From positions 516,601 to 580,600 of the forward strand of contig NZ_JAAOXM010000004.1 of NCBI RefSeq assembly GCF_011605345.1: DNA of 64,000 nt, read 5' to 3'. Under the pieces are notes generated by a model. That model saw only the letters and a program-made list of their open reading frames with translations. It had not been told where the DNA came from and did not search any database. Source of the DNA: Burkholderia sp. D-99. GTDB taxonomy: Bacteria > Pseudomonadota > Gammaproteobacteria > Burkholderiales > Burkholderiaceae. The position numbers and the translations under genes were made by a program. Numbering within the stretch: the first letter of the stretch is position 1; each line of letters opens with the position of its first letter. Positions 9,223 to 17,463 of this stretch are shown piece by piece.

Positions 9223-9301
9223 GCCGATCGGGCCGAAAGTGAGGTTGTGTTGGATCATGTTCGAATCCGCACGCTGGAAATTCAAACCGGGACAGTCGCC
9301 G

Positions 9302-10303
9302 TCAAGCGCCGACCGGCTGCTCGACACGTGCCAGCGCTTCAATCGAAGCGAGGCGTATCGCAGGGTCCGCCACCGGGTTGTCGATGACGAACTCGTCGAT
9401 CCCGAAGCGCTCATGCAGCGCGTCCAGTTCCCGACGCACCTCATCCGGCGTACCGGCGACCACCTGCGGATGCAGTTCATCTACACGGTATTCGGTAACA
9501 CCGATCTGGCGCGCGTAGTCGGCCGCCGCCTCCGGGCTTTGCAGGTTGACGCTCTGCCCGTTCCCGAATCGCAGCTTGAAGATTTTCAACGTGCCGACCT
9601 GGCGCTTCGCGTCCTCCGACGTTTGCGCCGCGACCGCGAACAGGGCGAGCAGCGGTACGCGCCCCGTCGCATCGCGATAGACGTCGATCGATCGCTCGAT
9701 ATTGGCGATATCGCCGTTGAAGTGGCCGGCGTAGCAGAACTGCCAGCCCTGGCGGGCAGCCAGTGCGGCACTTTCCGGACTGCCGCCCAGCAGGATGCGC
9801 TGCGGCGGCTCGGGCGGCGTGGGCAACGCCAGCGCACCGGCCAGCGGGTGATCGGGGGCGACGCCGTCGCCGAGAAACGCATCGAGTTCGGCGAGTTGCC
9901 CCGCGAAGTCCGGCTTCTTCGCCTTGTCGTGAAACCACTGCAATGCCCGCGTCGTGAGCGGCAGCCCACCGGGCGCCTTGCCGACGCCCAGGTCGACGCG
10001 TCCCGGCGCGAGCGCGGCCAGCGCACGAAACGATTCGGCGACTTTGTAAGGGCTGTAATGCTGAAGCATCACGCCGCCCGAGCCCACGCGAATCCGGGAC
10101 GTATGCGCGAGCAGATGCGACACGATGATTTCCGGCGCCGAGCTTGCGAGGCCCGGCGCGCCATGGTGTTCCGCGATCCAGAAGCGCTTGTAGCCCAGCG
10201 CGTCGGCCCGCTTCGCGAGCGCGATCGTGAAACCCAGCGCATCATGCGCGCTCGCCCCTTCGGCAATCGGGCTTTTATCGAGAATCGACAGGGAATAGGA
10301 CAT
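9302..10303 (-). CDS. MsnO8-type LLM oxidoreductase
   Basis: A 333-residue LLM protein with the start typical of the MsnO8/YtmO-like branch (LSILDKSPIAEG), then GYKRFWIAEHHG near residue 40, RIRVGSGGVMLQHYSPYKVA near 70-90 and RVDLGVGKAPGG. Members use reduced flavin to oxidise small organic, often sulfur-containing, substrates. The ATG at 10303 is preferred over the ORF start 33 bases upstream because a GAGG motif precedes it. It follows the TonB-dependent receptor gene after a 153-base gap. The exact substrate is unknown. Confidence 0.85.
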   Translation of the reverse strand: MSYSLSILDKSPIAEGASAHDALGFTIALAKRADALGYKRFWIAEHHGAPGLASSAPEIIVSHLLAHTSRIRVGSGGVMLQHYSPYKVAESFRALAALAPGRVDLGVGKAPGGLPLTTRALQWFHDKAKKPDFAGQLAELDAFLGDGVAPDHPLAGALALPTPPEPPQRILLGGSPESAALAARQGWQFCYAGHFNGDIANIERSIDVYRDATGRVPLLALFAVAAQTSEDAKRQVGTLKIFKLRFGNGQSVNLQSPEAAADYARQIGVTEYRVDELHPQVVAGTPDEVRRELDALHERFGIDEFVIDNPVADPAIRLASIEALARVEQPVGA

Positions 10304-10456
10304 GAGACTCAACCTCGAGAGAATGCGGACACACACCAGATTCAGATTCTCGTCACGCGGTATCGATGGGGCTGAGAATTCCGCGCTGGATTTCCATTAT
10401 GTAGAACGCGTCGCCGCCCCGTTCCGGTCATTTCTGCTATGGATATGCGCGATGCA

Positions 10457-12943
10457 TCAGAACAGATAGCGCGCGCGCAGATAATAAAATCCGCCATTGA
10501 CGCCGATCGTGCTGCCGCCGCTGTACTGGATGCCTTCCAGCTGCGCTTCATACGGGAGCTTCGAAGGGCGAACGTCGAACAGGTTTTGCGCGCCGGCCGC
10601 GATCTGGAACGCCTTGGTCACGTCATAGCGCACCTCGACATCAGTCACATAGCGCGCGGCCTCCTCGAAGTGGACGAACTGCGAGGTCGAGAATGCATTC
10701 GGGCCGACGATGTAGGTCGCTTCGCCGGACGTCTTGCCGTAGCGCGTTTCGTGCAGCGTGACCGCCCACTTGTCGAGACGCCAGGTACCGCCGACGATGA
10801 TCTTGTTCTTCGGTGTCGTGGTGGACAGCGACGCAATCTGCTGCGCGTTCAGCGACGGCTTTCCGTTCGATCCGTTCGCCACGTGCGTGACCGAAGTCGT
10901 ATTCAGGTTCACGCCGAAATCCCAGTCCACCTGGCCATAACGACCGAAGCCGGTGTGATAGGTGCCGGCCAGGTCGATCCCGCGCGTGCGCGTGTTGGCG
11001 CCGTTGGTAAAGTAGCTGGCGCTGACCGCCGATGTCGGCACCGACCCGGGAACCGCCAGGCCCGCACCTTCGAGCGCGGCGATCGCCGCGGTGCCCGCCG
11101 CGGTTCCGCCGAGGACGATCCGGTTGCGGATATTGATCTGATATGCATCGATCGTCAGTTGCAGGTTGCGCACCGGACTGAGCACCAGCCCGAAGTTGTA
11201 GCTGGTCGACTCTTCCGGTTTCAGCGCCTGTGCACCGATCAGGTGAGCGCCCGGCGATGTCGTCGCCAGGATCCCGTTGACGGAAGCCGGCGACGTGGTC
11301 ACGCTCGTATAGGATTCCTGAGCGAGCGACGGCGCACGAAAGCCGGAACTCACGCTGCCGCGCACCGCAATGGCCGGCGAGAACTGGTAGCGCGTGGAAA
11401 TCTTGCCGTTGGTGGTGTCGCCAACGTCGTTGTAGTGCTCGTAACGCCCGGCCAGGTCCACCTGCCATTTCGGTGTCAGGAAGGTCGACAGGTCGATATA
11501 CGTGCCGATCACGTTGCGCGAGATGTCGCTCGCGCTGACGGGCGCCAGGCCCGGCAAAGCGGCCGAGCCGCCGTAGATCCACGATGCCTCGTCGCCATTG
11601 CGGATCGTATAGGTTTCGCGACGCTGCTCGACGCCCACCGCGACATTCAGCGGCGCAGGCAGCAGTGGGACATTGAACGCTCGCGACAGGTCGAGGTTGT
11701 TCGTCAGCTGGGTGTTGCTGACGGTCGACAGATGAAAGGTGGACGGCGTATATCCCGATGCCGCATACAACCCGGTGTTGGCGGAATTGCGCATCCCGAA
11801 CACGCTGTAATCTCCGCCGTAGGTCGTGCTCAGGTCCCACGCCCAGCCGAACAGGTTCTTGCCCTTGATCCCGGCGGTCACCGAGTAATCGTTCTCGTTG
11901 ATCGTCTCGACCGGCACGAACCCGTTCGGATAGACCTGCGGCAGCACCGAAGGCGGACGATAGTTCTGGTACGCGTCGCCATTGCGGTGCGCGTAGGTGC
12001 CGAACCCGTAGAGTTCGACGTTGTCGCCGAGGTAGTAGCCGGCGTTGAAGCCGACCGTTTCGCGCGAACTGGCCGGGTCGCCCAGGATCGGGTTGTAATA
12101 GCCCTGCCCCTGCGGAAACCGCCCGAAATAATCGTCCGGCCCGGTCCGGATCGTATGGTTCTGCCGGTCGAATCCGGCGCTCAGGTCGAGGAAGCCCTTG
12201 TCGGCGAGATTCAGGCCGATCGTGGCGGACTCGCTGGTCTTGAAGCCGTCGCCCGAGTACGTCTGCCCGTTGGTCGTCGCGAGTTCGCCGCCGTGCGTGT
12301 TGCGCTTCAGGATGATGTTGATCACGCCCGCGATCGCGTCGGAACCGTACTGCGCGGACGCGCCGTCGCGCAGCACTTCGATATGGTCGATCAGGCCCAC
12401 CGGGATCGTATCGATGTCCGCGCCGGTCGAGCCCTGGTTCAGCCCGGGATCGAGCGTGATGTTGGCGGTCGTATGGCGGCGCTTGCCGTTCACGAGCACG
12501 AGCACGTGGTCGGGCGTCAGGCCATGCAGCGACAGCGTATCGGTCAGCACGCCGGCATCGCCCGAGTACGAGGTCCGGGTGATCGACGGCGACAGTTTCA
12601 CCAACGCATCGCGCAGGTTGGTCTGCCCCGTCGCACGCAACTGGTCGCCGCCGATCACGTCGATCGGCGTCAGGCTCTTGCTCGCGCGCGTCTCGGTGCG
12701 CGAACCGGTAATCACGACCCGATCCTGAACCTGCACCTTGCCGTCGGGCGCGTTCGACTCCGATGATGCCGACGCTGCCGGTGCGACCGCACTACTGGCA
12801 GGCATCGCGTCCGAAGCGGTGCCGTCCCCCGCCCCCGCTTCCTGCGCCCAGGCCGCGCCGTGAAACACGCCGGCCGCTACCGCCACCGATATCACTGTCC
12901 TGCGCGTCTTCGGCGAAACCCCTTCGCCCCGTGTGTGCCGCAT
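10457..12943 (-). CDS. TonB-dependent outer-membrane receptor (locus 1)
   Basis: 828 residues from the ATG at 12943, which has a good CGGAG site. A signal peptide runs to AWAQEA (about residue 33). An Ala/Ser linker leads to a plug domain (VVITGSRTETRASKSLTPID ... HIEVLRDGASAQYGSDAIAG ending GVINIILK), then a 22-strand barrel closing with FYYLRARYLF. The terminal aromatic residue is normal for barrel assembly. It imports a large or scarce substrate across the outer membrane, using TonB-ExbBD. Neighbouring flavin monooxygenases and an ABC transporter suggest an organosulfur compound rather than a siderophore. That is an inference. Confidence 0.92.
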   Translation of the reverse strand: MRHTRGEGVSPKTRRTVISVAVAAGVFHGAAWAQEAGAGDGTASDAMPASSAVAPAASASSESNAPDGKVQVQDRVVITGSRTETRASKSLTPIDVIGGDQLRATGQTNLRDALVKLSPSITRTSYSGDAGVLTDTLSLHGLTPDHVLVLVNGKRRHTTANITLDPGLNQGSTGADIDTIPVGLIDHIEVLRDGASAQYGSDAIAGVINIILKRNTHGGELATTNGQTYSGDGFKTSESATIGLNLADKGFLDLSAGFDRQNHTIRTGPDDYFGRFPQGQGYYNPILGDPASSRETVGFNAGYYLGDNVELYGFGTYAHRNGDAYQNYRPPSVLPQVYPNGFVPVETINENDYSVTAGIKGKNLFGWAWDLSTTYGGDYSVFGMRNSANTGLYAASGYTPSTFHLSTVSNTQLTNNLDLSRAFNVPLLPAPLNVAVGVEQRRETYTIRNGDEASWIYGGSAALPGLAPVSASDISRNVIGTYIDLSTFLTPKWQVDLAGRYEHYNDVGDTTNGKISTRYQFSPAIAVRGSVSSGFRAPSLAQESYTSVTTSPASVNGILATTSPGAHLIGAQALKPEESTSYNFGLVLSPVRNLQLTIDAYQINIRNRIVLGGTAAGTAAIAALEGAGLAVPGSVPTSAVSASYFTNGANTRTRGIDLAGTYHTGFGRYGQVDWDFGVNLNTTSVTHVANGSNGKPSLNAQQIASLSTTTPKNKIIVGGTWRLDKWAVTLHETRYGKTSGEATYIVGPNAFSTSQFVHFEEAARYVTDVEVRYDVTKAFQIAAGAQNLFDVRPSKLPYEAQLEGIQYSGGSTIGVNGGFYYLRARYLF

Positions 12944-13059
12944 GATTTCTCCGCTCTTTGCCAATGAGAGGCGTGCCATAAACCGTGTAATCATTAGTCG
13001 TGCAAACAATCATGAAAATACTGCCTCGTGCAGAATTCTCGTCGTCCGCTCGCGCCGTA

Positions 13060-14001
13060 TCAGAGATCCGGAAGCCCCGGGGGATTCGTCGACGCCTTCG
13101 TGATCGCTTCGCTATCGAGATTCCAGCGGCCCAGCACCTGGCGATACTTGCCGTTCTGGATCAGGTCATTGATCGCACTGGTAATGGGCGCGGCGAGGCC
13201 GCCGCCCTTGCGCGTGGTCACGGCCACTTCGGCCGTGCGAGGCCATCCACCGCTGATCGTGCCGACCTGCCTGATCTTCACGCCCTGGCTCACCTGAAAC
13301 GCCAACGCGGCGTTGACGCTGAAAATCGCGTCGGCGCGGCCCGATACCAGCGCCAGCGTCCGCACCGACGAGTCCTCGTAATACAGCACGTGAATCGGCT
13401 TCAGCCCGTGTGCGACATTTTCCTTGTCCCAGGCGAGCAGGATTTTTTCCTGATTGGTCCCGGAGTCGCCGATGATGCGCAACCCGGCGATATCCTTTGG
13501 CTCGCGAATCTGCTTGATGGTGCTGTTCGGCCCGACGTAGAAAGCCAGCACGTCGCGACGATAGGTCGAGAAGTCGAACTTCTGCTTGCGCGTCTCGGTC
13601 ACGGTCACGTTCGACAGCACCGCGTCCACCTTGCCCGACGAGACGGCGAGCGGCCAGTCCTCCCATGCGAGCGGCACGAGCTTGAGCTTCAGGCCGAGTT
13701 CGTCCGCAACCAGCTGGGCGAGATCGGGATCGGCCCCGATGATCGTTTTCGTATCCGTTGCGTACGCACTGATCGGCGGGCCGCCCACCGCGATCCCGAT
13801 CGTCAGCACGCCCGGTTCGACGAAGCGGAATTTCTCCGGGATCAACTTGATCGCCTCCGCATCCGGCGTACCGCGTGGGCGATCGTGCTGATCGGGACTC
13901 AGGTTGAATGGCGTCGCCGACTGCGCCAGGCCGGCGGCCCCCATCACCACGACCGCAAACACACCCGACAACGCCAGGCCGATTCCGCGACGACGATTCA
14001 T
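13060..14001 (-). CDS. ABC transporter substrate-binding protein, amino-acid type
   Basis: 313 residues from the ATG at 14001. A signal peptide runs to about GLAQS (residue 30). A periplasmic-binding fold of the family-3 (polar amino acid) type follows: VLTIGIAVGGPPISAYATDT, IIGADPDLAQLVADELGLKL, WPLAVSSGKVDAVLSNVTVT and the SGRADAIFSVNAALAFQV hinge. An in-frame ATG at 14028 is possible. The fused permease-ATPase at 7169-8980 is of the matching class and lies on the same strand, so they likely work together. The ligand is unknown. Confidence 0.88.
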   Translation of the reverse strand: MNRRRGIGLALSGVFAVVVMGAAGLAQSATPFNLSPDQHDRPRGTPDAEAIKLIPEKFRFVEPGVLTIGIAVGGPPISAYATDTKTIIGADPDLAQLVADELGLKLKLVPLAWEDWPLAVSSGKVDAVLSNVTVTETRKQKFDFSTYRRDVLAFYVGPNSTIKQIREPKDIAGLRIIGDSGTNQEKILLAWDKENVAHGLKPIHVLYYEDSSVRTLALVSGRADAIFSVNAALAFQVSQGVKIRQVGTISGGWPRTAEVAVTTRKGGGLAAPITSAINDLIQNGKYRQVLGRWNLDSEAITKASTNPPGLPDL

Positions 14002-14428
14002 GTTTCGATACCCCGTTGAAGTAGTCATTCGTCATGCGCCGGGCGGCCGACCCAACGGCCCGTCCGGCTTCAGATCCTGTCAATGGTCGATACGACCGGG
14101 CGCCAGCAGATTCTTTGCAAAAGGCAGTCACCTGTGCACGTCCCGCGCAATCGCCGGATCGTGTAGCGGTGCATGGCCGGTGCCGAGAAAAAGCGCGGAA
14201 GCTTCCGGTTGACGAAGAATGAATCAATGCGTTCGACACGCTTATTCCGCGTATCGCGTCATGCAATAGTGCGCGTCAGCCACTCACGCGCAAACCAAGC
14301 TTTTCCGAAATCGTTATTCAACCGAACACACATAATAAGGATTACATATCGTAAATATTGGACTGCACGGCGGATGCAATTCAACTGTGTCCGTCGAGGC
14401 ATGCAGGCGTTACGCCGCGCACACAGGA
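14002..14428. other. Gene-free upstream region of locus 1
   Basis: About 430 bases ahead of the binding-protein gene, and also beyond the end of the MFS gene. Its left half is GC-rich, and its right half (about 14220-14360) is distinctly more AT-rich. It contains a candidate -24/-12 element (14170-14185) and a perfect palindrome CGGAAGCTTCCG at 14196-14207. No gene is supported. Confidence 0.5.
14170..14185 (-). promoter_or_regulatory. Candidate sigma-54 promoter for locus 1
   Basis: The minus strand reads CGGCACCGGCCATGCA, which keeps the GG and GC dinucleotides at the correct -24/-12 spacing. It departs from the consensus at the first base and one base of the -12 box. It would start transcription near 14159, leaving a leader of about 160 bases before the binding-protein gene. 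The match is weaker than the two promoters in locus 2. Confidence 0.3.
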
Positions 14429-15967
14429 TCACCCTGCCGCACGCCGTGAATGCTTGCTTGTCCAGTCGGCACATGCCGCTGCGAATGCGCCGGCCACCAG
14501 CAGCAATATCGGCATCAGCACTTCAACGAATGCATTCCGGTATGCCGTCAAACCGGCCGACGACGATGCCTGCACCAGAAATACCCCGGTTCCCCACGAC
14601 ATGCCGATCGAGCAAGCGAGCCGTTGCGACAGCTGCAAAAAGCCCGCAGCCAGCCCACGCCCTTCATCCTGGCCGATCTCCGCGAGCGTCATGGCCTGAT
14701 TCGGCGCGTGGATCAGGCCGCTGGCGAACCCCTGCAACAAGACGATCGCGGGATACGCCCAAAGGAGCCAGCGAACCGCGAAGTATTCGGTCGCCAGACC
14801 TTGCGCGACGACGGCGAGCGCATAACACGCGATGGCGAACACGGTTCCGGCACGGCCGAAGCGCCCGACGAATCGCCAGCTCCACATGGCCGATACGATC
14901 GAGGCCAGCGCGGCAGGAATCGACAGCGCGGCAAACAGCCGTGGATCGAGATGCAAGCCGTCGAGAAAAAACAATACACTGACCATCCCGAGGGTCACGC
15001 CCGCCGCAAACTGGCACATCGCCACGAGCGTGCCGAAGACATAGCCGCTCGAACCGACCAGGCCGCGGGTCAGGATCGGCGTGCCGCCGCGACGCTGATA
15101 CGCCCGCTCCCACGCGAGGAACAGCAGCAGCCCGGCAATCGCGACCGCGATACAGACGCGTCGCGGCGGCAATCCGGCGGACCCGACCAGCGTCGCCAGC
15201 ATCAGCGCGAGCGTGGTCGCGGACAGCAGGATCAAGCCGACCAGGTCGATCGAAAACCGGGCATCCGACAGCCGGTGGCGCGGCAAATGCCGCAGCGCCA
15301 GATAGAACACGGCCATCCCGAACGGCGCATTGACGAGGAACAGCAATCGCCAGCCGAGATCCGGCGGCACCGACGCAAGCACGAGCCCGCCGAGAACCGG
15401 TCCGACGAGCCCCGACAAGCCGCCTGCCGACGCATAGCGTCCGAGTGCCCGGGCTTGCGCCGCGCCGCGGAACAGGTCCTGGATCAAGCCGAATATCTGC
15501 GTATTGATCATCCCCGCGCCGAGCCCTTGCAGCACGCGCGCGACGATCACCGTGCGCGCATCGTCCGCCAGCCCGCCCAGCACGCTGAAGCCCGAAAACA
15601 TCGCGAGTCCGACCAGGAACAGCAGCCGGCGCCCGATCACGTCGCCGAGCCGGCCTGCGGGGACGAGTGCAATGCCGAACGCAATGGAATAGACCGACGT
15701 GATCAGCTGTATCTCGGCCGTCGACGCGTGCAATCCGCGCCTGAGCGCCGGCACCGCGAGCGTGAATATCGCCTGATCGAGGAGCGTGGTGAAGCCCATC
15801 GCGACGCAGATGCCCAGCACGATGTTCGCGCTGGCGCCCGCATCGTTCGGACGGCCGTGGGCATCGCGCCGCCGCACCGGCCACCCGGACAGGCCAGCGG
15901 GCCGGCCCGGGGCGACGGATTGCGCCAGGTCGTCATGCACCGGCGCGGGCGCGTCATCGCGAGTCAT
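14429..15967 (-). CDS. MFS transporter, DHA2-like (14-helix) drug-resistance type
   Basis: 512 residues. After a polar N-terminal tail of about 45 residues there are about 14 hydrophobic segments. The loop-2/3 motif AGRLGDVIGRR (residues 104-114) and the motif-C region GPVLGGLVL are typical of EmrB/QacA-like exporters. It starts four bases from the end of the GNAT gene, so it is probably in the same transcript, at the end of the sfnB-ABC operon. It could export a product or side product of the locus. Substrate unknown. Confidence 0.88.
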   Translation of the reverse strand: MTRDDAPAPVHDDLAQSVAPGRPAGLSGWPVRRRDAHGRPNDAGASANIVLGICVAMGFTTLLDQAIFTLAVPALRRGLHASTAEIQLITSVYSIAFGIALVPAGRLGDVIGRRLLFLVGLAMFSGFSVLGGLADDARTVIVARVLQGLGAGMINTQIFGLIQDLFRGAAQARALGRYASAGGLSGLVGPVLGGLVLASVPPDLGWRLLFLVNAPFGMAVFYLALRHLPRHRLSDARFSIDLVGLILLSATTLALMLATLVGSAGLPPRRVCIAVAIAGLLLFLAWERAYQRRGGTPILTRGLVGSSGYVFGTLVAMCQFAAGVTLGMVSVLFFLDGLHLDPRLFAALSIPAALASIVSAMWSWRFVGRFGRAGTVFAIACYALAVVAQGLATEYFAVRWLLWAYPAIVLLQGFASGLIHAPNQAMTLAEIGQDEGRGLAAGFLQLSQRLACSIGMSWGTGVFLVQASSSAGLTAYRNAFVEVLMPILLLVAGAFAAACADWTSKHSRRAAG

Positions 15968-15971
15968 CGAT

Positions 15972-16511
15972 TCAATCCGGGCTGCCCGAGCGCTGAACCG
16001 GCAGCAGGTATTTCTCGAACAGCACGCCGGGCGGCGCGTCCTCGCCGAAGTCGTGCGACGACAGCACCGTATAGCCGGAGGACCGGTACAGGCCTACCGC
16101 TTCGGGTTGTCGGGGCCCGGTGCCGAGATGGACGCGCGTGTAGCCTTGCTGGGCCGCCTGCGTCTCGAGCTCGGCCAGTACGCGCCGCGCGAGCCCCTGA
16201 CGGCGATGCGCATGACTGACCCAGATGCGCTTGAACTCGGCGGTGGCAGGGGTGTGATGGCGCATGAAGGCGCCGCCGGCGATGGCCTGCCCTGCTCGCA
16301 GCAGCAACAGGAACGCGCCGTGAGGCGGCGCAAACGCTTCCACCGGATAACGCACCAGTTCCTTGCTCAGCTCCTCTTCAGGGATGTAAGCCGCGTAGCG
16401 GCTGCTGTACTCGTGCGCCAGCTCGTCGAAGAGCGGCCGGGTGAGCGGGTCCGTGGCGGACACATAGACGAACCGGTCAAGCGGGTCCAGCGAAGATTCG
16501 ACTTCAGACAT
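15972..16511 (-). CDS. GNAT-family N-acetyltransferase
   Basis: 179 residues from the ATG at 16511, which has a strong GAGGAGG site; the longer upstream frame lacks one. The GNAT core includes AGGAFMRH, EFKRIWVSHAHRRQGLARRV (acetyl-CoA loop, R-R-Q-G-L-A) and GLYRSSGYTVL near the end. It lies 67 bases after the hydrolase gene and four bases before the MFS gene. The acceptor is unknown; the link to sulfur metabolism is only by position. Confidence 0.87.
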   Translation of the reverse strand: MSEVESSLDPLDRFVYVSATDPLTRPLFDELAHEYSSRYAAYIPEEELSKELVRYPVEAFAPPHGAFLLLLRAGQAIAGGAFMRHHTPATAEFKRIWVSHAHRRQGLARRVLAELETQAAQQGYTRVHLGTGPRQPEAVGLYRSSGYTVLSSHDFGEDAPPGVLFEKYLLPVQRSGSPD

Positions 16512-16578
16512 CGACTGCCTCCTCACGTGCCGTTGCCCGGCATCCGGGCCGGCTGTTTCATGGTCCATCGGCGGGCGC

Positions 16579-17463
16579 TCATGGCGCAGGAGCCGGCTGG
16601 ACGACGCGCTCGAGCAGGGACCGCAAGGCGGCGTTGACCGCATCGGGCTGCTCGAGCATCAGTTGATGGCCGCAGGCGGGCAGCACGCCGAACGATGCGT
16701 TCGGCAACGCATCGGCGAGCGCGCGTCCGCCGGCGGGCGGCGTCAGGCCGTCGGCGTCACCGGCCAGCACGGCGACCGGCAGGTCGAGCGTGGCCAGCCG
16801 GGCCGAATCGGGCCACGGCGCATCGCGCACCACGGCCTGCAACGTCGACATGCGGTTGCGGCGCGCGATGCGCGACTCGTAGGCGATGAGCGCCGGATCG
16901 GCCTGCGGGTGCCATGCGAGCCGCCGGAAGCGCCGCGCGAACACGGGCTTGATCCATTCGAGCAGCCAGCCCGGCAGCGCCGACGGTCGTGTCACCGGGC
17001 GCGCGAGCCGGGTGCCGAGCAGCAGCGCGCCGCCCGCTTCGTGCAGCCGACCGAGCGCGGCCAGCCGCGCGAGCAAGGCGAGCGTGCTGCCCGTGCCGAG
17101 CGAATGGGCGACCAGCACGTTGTGCGTCCCCTTGTAGCGGTCGAACAGCGCGAGATAGTCGCGCAGCGTTTCGTCGCCGTGGTAAGCGCCGCTTTTCGCC
17201 GGGGGCCGCGGGCTGTCGCCGTGGCCGAGAAAATCCCATGCCACGAGCCCGTAGCCTGCATCGGCGAAGGTTCGCCACAGGTCTCGCCACTGGTTCTTGT
17301 TGCCGCCGCCGCCATGCGCGAAGAACAGCACGGTGCCCGCATGCGGCGAACCCGGTGGCGCCGCGCGATGCGCGACGCTCAGCGTGCGCCCCGCGCGCAC
17401 CTCGACCGGCGCGCCAGCCACGACCGCCGAGGCGGCGGCCGCGAAGTTCGAAACGGACGTCAT
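16579..17463 (-). CDS. Alpha/beta-fold hydrolase
   Basis: 294 residues from the ATG at 17463, whose ATGA overlaps the stop of the ABC ATPase gene, behind a GAGGAG site. The alpha/beta-hydrolase pattern is clear: oxyanion region FFAHGGGGNKNQW near residue 50, nucleophile in VAHSLGTGS near 120, acid in LAGDADGLTPP and histidine in ACGHQLMLEQP near 265. It is the last gene of the transporter operon, so it may open an ester or sulfate-ester-linked import substrate. That role is inferred. Confidence 0.85.
   Translation of the reverse strand: MTSVSNFAAAASAVVAGAPVEVRAGRTLSVAHRAAPPGSPHAGTVLFFAHGGGGNKNQWRDLWRTFADAGYGLVAWDFLGHGDSPRPPAKSGAYHGDETLRDYLALFDRYKGTHNVLVAHSLGTGSTLALLARLAALGRLHEAGGALLLGTRLARPVTRPSALPGWLLEWIKPVFARRFRRLAWHPQADPALIAYESRIARRNRMSTLQAVVRDAPWPDSARLATLDLPVAVLAGDADGLTPPAGGRALADALPNASFGVLPACGHQLMLEQPDAVNAALRSLLERVVQPAPAP

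Noticed and set aside
10304..10386. Sigma-54 promoter before the MsnO8-type gene (TGGTGTGTGTCCGC on the minus strand)
   Set aside because: The distance between the GG and GC pairs is one base too short for a -24/-12 promoter.
10439..12766. Long plus-strand open frame (775 codons) opposite the locus 1 receptor
   Set aside because: It is antisense to a well-supported TonB-dependent receptor, has low-complexity Arg/Val/Asp composition and no domain; typical shadow frame in high-GC DNA.
12944..13059. Sigma-54 promoter before the locus 1 receptor (TGGCACGCCTCTCAT on the minus strand)
   Set aside because: The -24 half is perfect but the -12 half lacks the required GC dinucleotide.
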